This document shows positions 25,820 to 32,518 of a stretch of DNA of 32,518 nucleotides, piece by piece. The notes below the pieces were generated by a model. It searched no databases, had not been told where the DNA came from, and saw only the letters and a program-made list of their open reading frames with translations. Location: NCBI GenBank assembly GCA_014191975.1, contig BJHG01000019.1, positions 1-32,518 on the forward strand. The letters run 5' to 3'. The position numbers and the translations under genes are program-made. The stretch comes from Methylococcaceae bacterium. GTDB lineage: Bacteria; Pseudomonadota; Gammaproteobacteria; Methylococcales; Methylomonadaceae. Positions within the stretch are counted from its first letter, which is position 1. Each line of letters starts with the position of its first letter.

Positions 25820-26365
25820 ATGATTCAAGAACTTATTGTTACCACCCAAAATGCCGCTGGCGTTCCACATCTCGCACCGATGGGCGTTCACGTTCACGGC
25901 GACGAAATCCACATTTTGCCATTTCGACCGTCAACCACTTTAGCGAATTTACTCGAAACCAAATCCGCCGTTTTAAATTATTGCGACGACGTGCGAATTT
26001 TTGCAGGCTGTTTAACAGGGCGGCGTGATTGGATTTTAAACGGTTTAGTTTTGGATGGCGCGTTGGCGCATAGCGAACTTCAATTAGTGCGAATTATTGA
26101 CGATGACACCCGCCCGACCTTGATTTGTAAAATTTTAAACACCGTCAATCACGCGCCATTTATGGGATTTAATCGCGCTCAATTCGCCGTTTTGGAAGCG
26201 GCGATTTTGGTCAGTCGTTTGCACATGTTGCCGCTAGAAAAAATCGACAGCGAAATTGCCTATTTAAAAATTGGTTTAGACAAAACCGCTGGTGAACGTG
26301 AATTAGAAGCGTGGCTGTGTTTAATGGACGTGATTGAAACGTTCAAAAGGGAAAATTCAAAATGA
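25820..26365 (+). CDS. DUF447 family protein of the H4MPT cluster
   Basis: This 181-residue protein of the DUF447 family has an FMN-binding split-barrel-like start (MIQELIVTTQNAAGVPHLAPMGVHVHGDEI), a middle YCDDVRIFAG and a helical C-terminal part with FNRAQFAVLEAAILVSRLHMLP. DUF447 genes accompany H4MPT/methanofuran biosynthesis genes in methylotrophs; the reaction is unknown. It overlaps mfnB by four bases (ATGA), so the two are translationally coupled. It is separated from the DUF6513 gene only by the inserted transposase gene. Confidence 0.82.
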   Translation: MIQELIVTTQNAAGVPHLAPMGVHVHGDEIHILPFRPSTTLANLLETKSAVLNYCDDVRIFAGCLTGRRDWILNGLVLDGALAHSELQLVRIIDDDTRPTLICKILNTVNHAPFMGFNRAQFAVLEAAILVSRLHMLPLEKIDSEIAYLKIGLDKTAGERELEAWLCLMDVIETFKRENSK

Positions 26366-27051
26366 CAGGAATGTTAGCCAGTATTAAAAATTTACGCGAA
26401 GCAGAATTCGTTTTAAACGCCAACGTCGATATTATCGATTTGAAGCAACCCGAATTTGGTGCGTTAGGCGCATTGCCCGTCGAATTGGTCGCAGAAATTG
26501 TTCAAAAAATCAACAGCCGTTGTCCGGTTAGCGCGACGGTGGGCGATCTGCCAATGGACGCAGATGTGATTTTTAAAGCTGTTTCAGAAATGGCAAAAAC
26601 GGGTGTGGATTTTGTCAAAATCGGCTTTTTTCCTGATGGCGATTGGCTGTCGATTGTGCAAAAACTGGGCGATTTAACAGAAAATACACGTTTGATTGCG
26701 GTATTATTTGCCGATGAAAAGCCTGGTTTTGCTATTATTTCAGAATTGAAAAAGGCGAGTTTTGCCGGCGTAATGCTCGACACAATGCACAAAAAAAATG
26801 GTTCATTGACCCAAATAATGTCGCACGAAACAATTGCTGAATTTGTTGAACTTGCTAAAAAAGAAGCATTAATTTGTGGTTTAGCGGGTTCGTTGCGATT
26901 AGAAAATATTGGGGAATTGTTGACTTTTGACGTAGATTATTTGGGTTTTCGTGGCGCGTTGTGCAATCAAAATAATCGTGTAGCACAATTAGATTTGAAT
27001 GCACTTCAAAAAATACGACACGCCATTCCAACTAAAAATAACGCCCATTAA
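26362..27051 (+). CDS. mfnB: (5-formylfuran-3-yl)methyl phosphate synthase, MfnB
   Basis: This 229-residue TIM-barrel protein matches MfnB/DUF556, which condenses two glyceraldehyde-3-phosphate molecules to the furan precursor of methanofuran. The Schiff-base and catalytic lysines are visible: K28 in DLKQPEFGALGALP and K86 in VDFVKIGFF, one residue offset from K27/K85 of the archaeal enzyme. The ATG at 26362 has AAGGG (26347-26351) ten bases upstream; a second ATG at 26371 would give the more usual short N-terminus. It overlaps the convergent nhaD gene by 20 bases. Confidence 0.9.
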   Translation: MTGMLASIKNLREAEFVLNANVDIIDLKQPEFGALGALPVELVAEIVQKINSRCPVSATVGDLPMDADVIFKAVSEMAKTGVDFVKIGFFPDGDWLSIVQKLGDLTENTRLIAVLFADEKPGFAIISELKKASFAGVMLDTMHKKNGSLTQIMSHETIAEFVELAKKEALICGLAGSLRLENIGELLTFDVDYLGFRGALCNQNNRVAQLDLNALQKIRHAIPTKNNAH

Positions 27052-28678
27052 TTAAAAAGTGCGCCACGATACTACCAACATAACCAAGAGCAATAACGGG
27101 TGTCCATTTTAAATGGTTTGTAAAGGTGTAAATGCCTTTTGCCTGCCCCATTAACCCGACACCTGCCGCTGAACCAACCGCTAACAAACTGCCACCAACT
27201 CCGGCCGTTAAAGTCACTAGAAGCCATTGACCTTCAGAAATATTCGGCATCATCGTTAAAACTGCCAACATAATAGTGCCGTTATCCACAAATGCTGACG
27301 CAATACCAACCATAATGTTTGCAACTGTCGGATCAATTTCACCGTATAAATAATTTGAAGTTAGAGTTAAATATCCAATAAAACTCAATCCACTAACACT
27401 TAACATAACACCATAGAAAAAGAGTAGCGTGTCCCATTCCAAATTTGCAACTTTTTGAAAAACGTCAAACGATTGTCCAGATTTTTGGTGTTCTTGAATG
27501 TCTAACGCTTCTGTTAATTGGTGAGAAGTGATGATATGTTCTTGCACCAATACGTCACCAAGACGTGATGATTTACTTTCAGATTGCTCAGATACTTGAA
27601 TAGCTAAGGCTTCTTGTAATTGGTCTGATGTAATAATATGTTCTTGAACCAAAAGCACGCCAAGAGGAGATGCTGGCACTTGATGTATCTGGGTTTGTAT
27701 CGCTTCATCCAAGTGTATATCTAAAACGTCAGTCATTTTTTCAGTTTTTTGCAGATAAAAACTAAAAAACTGTAGATATGTTAAACCCAGCATCATTCCC
27801 GCAGCAGGTGGTAGATGTAGAAAGTTTTCAAAGCATGTTGCCGTAATAATTGTCAGCAAAAACAAAGCAATAATCACAAAACCACCACGTTTCATATCTT
27901 TAACTTCTGAAACGGCATCTGGTGTTTCAGCTGGAATCCAAAAGTGCATGACCGCTGCTGGCAATGTGAAATTGATAATGGCAGGAATTAATAATGAAAA
28001 GAAATCCGCGAATGGCACAACGCCTTTTTGCCAAACAAGTAACGTCGTAATATCACCAAATGGGCTAAATGACCCACCTGCATTTGATGCAACCACCACG
28101 TTAATACAGGCAATTGTTACAAATTGACGATTATTTTTACCCATTGCCAAAATAACAGACCCCATTAACAACGCCGTTGTTAAATTATTGCAAACTGAAG
28201 AAATGAAAAATGCTTGAATGCCTGTAATCCAAAACAATTGGCGATAAGTAAAATTTTTACTTAGCAACCAAATACGCAAACTTTCAAAAACACCTCGATC
28301 TTCCATTGCGTTTAAATAGGTCATTGAAACCATGATAAACAAAAATAATTCGACGTAACTTTCTAATGAAGCTCGAAACGCTGCACCTGCTTGTTCAGTC
28401 ATTCCACCCTGAACATAAATAAATGCAATTAAAATCCAAATGCCGCTAGCCGCAAAAACCATCGGTTTTGATTTACGAAGTTCCGTTATTTCTTCTGACA
28501 TGGCCAATAAATATGCGCCAACAAATAAAACTAACGCAGCATAACCAACCCAATGTGTTGTTAAATTAAGCGGTATATTGCTTGTTTTTTCTGTAGCGAA
28601 ACTTAAAGTAGGAAAAAAAGAAAACAGAATTAAAACAAATAAATGATGCACATTGAGACGGTTGGCAATTTTTTTCAT
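27032..28678 (-). CDS. nhaD: NhaD-type Na+/H+ antiporter with inserted MshEN/GspE-N-like tandem repeats
   Basis: The product is 548 residues. A signal-peptide-like N-terminus (1-29, ending SFA) precedes an NhaD/ArsB-type ion transporter of about 12 helices, with SVCNNLTTALLMGSVILAMG, NAGGSFSPFGDITTLL, EWDTLLFFYGV and VDNGTIMLAVL as family landmarks. It exchanges Na+ (or Li+) for H+ across the inner membrane. Between LGLTYLQFFSFYLQK and FDVFQKVANLEWDTL, where relatives have a short loop, about 90 residues (316-406) are inserted. They hold two 24-residue repeats, 338-361 and 372-395, of the form LGxxLVQEHIITSxQLxEALxIQ, resembling MshEN/GspE N-terminal motifs. A weak leftward promoter (TTACAG, 15 bases, TACAAT; complement of 28710-28736) lies upstream. 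Confidence 0.88.
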   Translation of the reverse strand: MKKIANRLNVHHLFVLILFSFFPTLSFATEKTSNIPLNLTTHWVGYAALVLFVGAYLLAMSEEITELRKSKPMVFAASGIWILIAFIYVQGGMTEQAGAAFRASLESYVELFLFIMVSMTYLNAMEDRGVFESLRIWLLSKNFTYRQLFWITGIQAFFISSVCNNLTTALLMGSVILAMGKNNRQFVTIACINVVVASNAGGSFSPFGDITTLLVWQKGVVPFADFFSLLIPAIINFTLPAAVMHFWIPAETPDAVSEVKDMKRGGFVIIALFLLTIITATCFENFLHLPPAAGMMLGLTYLQFFSFYLQKTEKMTDVLDIHLDEAIQTQIHQVPASPLGVLLVQEHIITSDQLQEALAIQVSEQSESKSSRLGDVLVQEHIITSHQLTEALDIQEHQKSGQSFDVFQKVANLEWDTLLFFYGVMLSVSGLSFIGYLTLTSNYLYGEIDPTVANIMVGIASAFVDNGTIMLAVLTMMPNISEGQWLLVTLTAGVGGSLLAVGSAAGVGLMGQAKGIYTFTNHLKWTPVIALGYVGSIVAHFLINGRYF

Positions 28679-28737
28679 ATGAACTCGTTAAAATGTAAGG
28701 TTTGATTAAATTGTATGGGCGTTATTCTAACTGTAAA

Positions 28738-28766
28738 TTGAAGTGAAACCGTAAGATTGTTATAGT
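28738..28766 (+). promoter_or_regulatory. Sigma70-type promoter for rne
   Basis: TTGAAG (28738-28743) and TATAGT (28761-28766) are spaced 17 bases apart, close to consensus. Transcription would start near 28773, giving an rne leader of about 320 bases. Confidence 0.65.
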
Positions 28767-28772
28767 GGTACG

Positions 28773-29093
28773 GTTTTAATCAATCTTAATAAATCGCCGT
28801 CCGCTAAAACTAAAGGTAACTCTAATTGGCGATGATTGAAATAGCGACTTTGAGACGCTTTAAAGCTCAAACCGAATTTCGGGTTTTTCGTTCGACCCAA
28901 GACGAACGTTTTAAAAAAACCTGCCTGACCTTTCACTTGACTAATCACCTTAAACGACTATCTGTCCGCACACTTTCGTTTTTCATACAAACGTCTCATA
29001 AAAGCCGCCTAGATAATATCGTTTTAATTCACGAATGTGTTTAGTCACCACGCGCCAATACAGCGCAGGTTACAAATAAAAAGGATACACAAC
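28773..29093 (+). promoter_or_regulatory. Long structured 5' leader of rne
   Basis: This 320-base stretch has no convincing gene (one 72-codon frame lacks family features and a Shine-Dalgarno). It contains a strong hairpin at 28882-28921: outer GGTTTTT/AAAAACC and inner CGTTCG/CGAACG stems with a 6-base bulge on the 3' side and loop ACCCAAGA. RNase E genes in enterobacteria carry long 5' leaders through which RNase E controls its own mRNA; a similar role here is inference. AAGGA before 29094 is the ribosome site. Confidence 0.5.
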
Positions 29094-31187
29094 ATGAAAA
29101 GAATGCTAATCAACGCCTCGCAAGTAGAAGAACTGCGCGTCGCGTTAGTTGACGGGAATAAACTTTACGATTTTGATATTGAAATCCCCTCGAAAGAACA
29201 AAAAAAATCGAATATTTACAAAGGGATTATCACCCATGTTGAAGCCAGTTTAGAAGCGGCTTTTGTTAATTATGGCGCTGAAAAACACGGTTTTTTACCC
29301 TTCAAAGAAATCGCGCCACATTATCGCCGTCCTGTTCAAACTGTTGCATCAGAAGACGGTGTAAAACCGCGTCGCCCCGCCGTTAAGGATTTAATTCGCA
29401 TTGGACAAGAAGTGATTGTTCAAATCGAAAAAGAAGAACGTGGCAATAAAGGTGCTGCGTTGACAACTTATGTTAGTTTGGCAGGCACGTATTTGGTTTT
29501 GATGCCTAATAATCCCAAAGCAGGCGGCATTTCACGTCGTATCGAAGGTGAAACTCGAAATGAATTACGCGACGCAATGCACGCGTTGGAAATTCCTGAA
29601 AATATGGGTTTAATTGTGCGAACCGCTGGTTGCGGTAAAAACGTAGAAGAATTGCAGTGGGATTTAAATTATTTATTGCAACTTTGGGAAGCAATCGATC
29701 GTTCGACGCAACAACAAGCCGCGCCATTTCTTGTTTTTCAAGAAAGCAATGTCATTATTCGCGCTTTACGCGATCATTTGCGAAACAATATTGACGAAAT
29801 TTTGATTGATGATTTAGAAGCCTTCAATTTGGTTAAAAGTTTCTTAAAGCAAGTCATTCCTGATTTTTTGACTAAAATTCGTCTTTATAAAGACGCTGTA
29901 CCATTGTTTAATAAATATCACATCGAATCTCAAATCGAAGTTGCATATAATCGTGAAGTTTCATTGCCTTCTGGTGGCTCAATTGTGATTGATCACACCG
30001 AAGCCTTAACCTCAATTGACATTAACTCAGCGCGTGCGACGAAAGGTAGTGACATCGAAGAAACGGCTTTTAATACAAATATCGAAGCGACAGATGAAAT
30101 TGCACGTCAATTGCGTTTACGTGATTTGGGCGGTTTGTTTGTCATTGATTATATTGATATGGGTTCAACAAAGCATCAAAGGCAAGTTGAAAATCATTTG
30201 CGTGAAGCCATTAAAATCGATCGTGCTCGAATTCAAACGGGACGTATTTCACGTTTTGGTTTACTTGAAATGTCACGTCAAAGAATGCGTCCATCCCTTG
30301 GAGATTCAACGCAATTAGCGTGTCCGCGTTGTAAAGGTCAAGGTACGATTCGTAACGTTGAGTCTGTCGCATTATCGGTATTACGAATCATTGAAGAGGA
30401 TGCTATGAAGAAGGACGTTGAAAAAATCATTGCCCATTTGCCAATTGAATGCGCTGCATTTCTGCTCAATGAGAAGCGTAGCGTGATTGATCGCATCGAA
30501 AATCGATTAAAAGTGGGAATTGTAATTTTGCCAAGTCGGCATTTAGAAACACCGTCTTATGAGATTGAAGTGATTCGAGAACGTGATTATCACGAAGAAA
30601 AAAGCAGTTATGCTCAAATTAAAACAGAAGTAATTAATATTCCAGAGTTTGCTCAACACGTTAAACATCAGGCTAATGCGACGAAACCTGCGGCTGTAAC
30701 AGAATTTATGCATGATTCTCCTGCACCAATGCTTAATAAAAATGAAGCCGCGATTTTGATTAAACGTTTTTGGGGTAAATTGTCAAAAGCAGCTTCAGGA
30801 AATGATATTGAAATTATTGATGATTTTGTGGCTGTAGACGGTGATTTTGAAGTGACTGAATCATCGTCTGAATTACCATTACCCAAAACATCAAAAAATA
30901 GAAATCGCAACAAAAATCAACGAAATAAAAAACAACGTGCTGCTAAAACTGTTGTAGAGGGTTCTGAAATAGCGATTACATCTCCAGAGAATGAAAGTAT
31001 TGTGCCGATTGTGTTTACAGCTCAAGAAGTGGCAACAGATTCTGAAGCAGCACCGCAAAAGAACAGTAATCGTAATAATTTACGTCGAGGACCCAATCGA
31101 CGCAGACCACGTAATCCTGATTATAAAAAGTCTGAAAGTGATAACGCTGATTTTGTTAAGGTATCACATTCCGAAAATACTGATTAA
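29094..31187 (+). CDS. rne: Ribonuclease E
   Basis: The 697-residue product starts at [21 protein letters not shown], the normal RNase E/G start, with AAGGA upstream; a longer frame from 29037 has no such support. An S1 domain lies at about 37-125, followed by the 5' sensor and the DNase-I-like catalytic region with [10 protein letters not shown] (D309) and VIDYIDM (D355), matching the magnesium-binding aspartates D303/D346 of E. coli. CPRCKGQG carries the zinc-link cysteines C410/C413. The C-terminal region is low-complexity, with an Arg/Asn/Lys-rich segment (about 600-625) and a final Arg-rich block, but is much shorter than in E. coli (1061 residues), so the degradosome scaffold is reduced. 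It endonucleolytically cuts mRNA and rRNA precursors. Confidence 0.92.
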   Translation: MKRMLINASQVEELRVALVDGNKLYDFDIEIPSKEQKKSNIYKGIITHVEASLEAAFVNYGAEKHGFLPFKEIAPHYRRPVQTVASEDGVKPRRPAVKDLIRIGQEVIVQIEKEERGNKGAALTTYVSLAGTYLVLMPNNPKAGGISRRIEGETRNELRDAMHALEIPENMGLIVRTAGCGKNVEELQWDLNYLLQLWEAIDRSTQQQAAPFLVFQESNVIIRALRDHLRNNIDEILIDDLEAFNLVKSFLKQVIPDFLTKIRLYKDAVPLFNKYHIESQIEVAYNREVSLPSGGSIVIDHTEALTSIDINSARATKGSDIEETAFNTNIEATDEIARQLRLRDLGGLFVIDYIDMGSTKHQRQVENHLREAIKIDRARIQTGRISRFGLLEMSRQRMRPSLGDSTQLACPRCKGQGTIRNVESVALSVLRIIEEDAMKKDVEKIIAHLPIECAAFLLNEKRSVIDRIENRLKVGIVILPSRHLETPSYEIEVIRERDYHEEKSSYAQIKTEVINIPEFAQHVKHQANATKPAAVTEFMHDSPAPMLNKNEAAILIKRFWGKLSKAASGNDIEIIDDFVAVDGDFEVTESSSELPLPKTSKNRNRNKNQRNKKQRAAKTVVEGSEIAITSPENESIVPIVFTAQEVATDSEAAPQKNSNRNNLRRGPNRRRPRNPDYKKSESDNADFVKVSHSENTD

Positions 31188-31211
31188 AATCATCTAAATT
31201 AATGCTATGTC

Positions 31212-31251
31212 AAATAAAGCGTGTTTACGAAAGTGAATGCGCTTTATTTTT
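31212..31251 (+). terminator. Rho-independent terminator after rne
   Basis: A perfect 10-bp stem (31212-31221 with 31240-31249) with an 18-base loop is followed by a T-rich run, 25 bases after the rne stop. The A-rich 5' arm would let it work weakly in both directions. Confidence 0.7.
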
Positions 31252-31285
31252 GTTTATTATCCATGTATTAAGCCATTTTCCTAAG

Positions 31286-31316
31286 TTGAGTAGACACTGT
31301 TTTTATGGTGTAATAT
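31286..31316 (+). promoter_or_regulatory. Possible promoter for the nqr operon
   Basis: TTGAGT (31286-31291) and TAATAT (31311-31316) are 19 bases apart, longer than ideal. They lie between the rne terminator and nqrA, where a promoter is needed. Confidence 0.4.
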
Positions 31317-31365
31317 GTTAGTTTTATGTCTTTACATCCTTCTGTTTTTGTAATTAAAAGTTTAA

Positions 31366-32518
<1,153 letters not shown>

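Noticed and set aside
28826-29044. A 72-codon gene upstream of rne
   Set aside because: No ribosome site or family features; the stretch holds the rne leader hairpin downstream of the rne promoter.
29037-29093. Upstream start for RNase E
   Set aside because: The extra residues are not part of the conserved RNase E start; AAGGA precedes ATG 29094.

Overview
The window looks like chromosome of an AT-rich gammaproteobacterium. The housekeeping blocks have gammaproteobacterial order (bamD divergent from rluD-pgeF, then parE; rne; nqrA). Genes for tetrahydromethanopterin (H4MPT) cofactor synthesis (AfpA-like flavoprotein, DUF6513 dihydropteroate-synthase-like protein, DUF447 protein, MfnB) point to a methylotroph or methanotroph, or to a Beggiatoa-like sulfur bacterium with a C1 pathway. 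I cannot choose between these from this sequence alone.

Layout. 1-88: 3' remnant of a transposase. 89-552: non-coding, with a clear intrinsic terminator. 553-942: yajD-like HNH protein. 989-12352: a tight six-gene inorganic-carbon uptake operon on the + strand: NuoM-like, DabA (DUF2309), NuoL-like DabB, a second and a third NuoM-like, and a SulP transporter fused to a beta-carbonic anhydrase. 12521-14998 (-): bamD, rluB, a DUF2970 gene and a small His/Gly-rich exported protein. 15098-16784 (+): rluD and pgeF. 16786-18684 (-): parE. 18790-18866: tRNA-Arg(CCG).

19064-27051 (+) is an H4MPT biosynthesis operon broken by foreign material. Between afpA and the DUF6513 gene lies a 4.2-kb defence/toxin-antitoxin island (19603-23817). 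It contains an MmeI-type nuclease head fused to a truncated C5-methyltransferase, a DUF3883 PD-(D/E)XK protein, a HaeII-family endonuclease, and two small two-gene modules (DUF4160/DUF2442-HTH and DUF2281-like/PemK). These are separated by repeated remnants of the first and last codons of an MmeI-like gene: two heads and three tails. A second intruder, a REP-associated tyrosine transposase carrying an inverted pair of REP-like hairpins inside its own coding sequence, sits between the DUF6513 and DUF447 genes. Both intruders begin with an ATG that overlaps the upstream stop codon, so operon reading may be preserved.

27032-28678 (-) is an NhaD Na+/H+ antiporter with an inserted pair of MshEN/GspE-N-like 24-residue repeats. 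28738-31251 carries rne with its own promoter, a structured 5' leader and a terminator. The window ends inside nqrA, the first gene of the Na+-pumping NADH:quinone reductase.

How it fits together: DabA, the proton-channel-like subunits and SulP-CA would supply bicarbonate; H4MPT enzymes would serve C1 oxidation; NhaD and NQR suggest a sodium economy. The most unusual parts are the repeat-delimited island inside the H4MPT operon, the NhaD insertion, and the expanded DAB operon.
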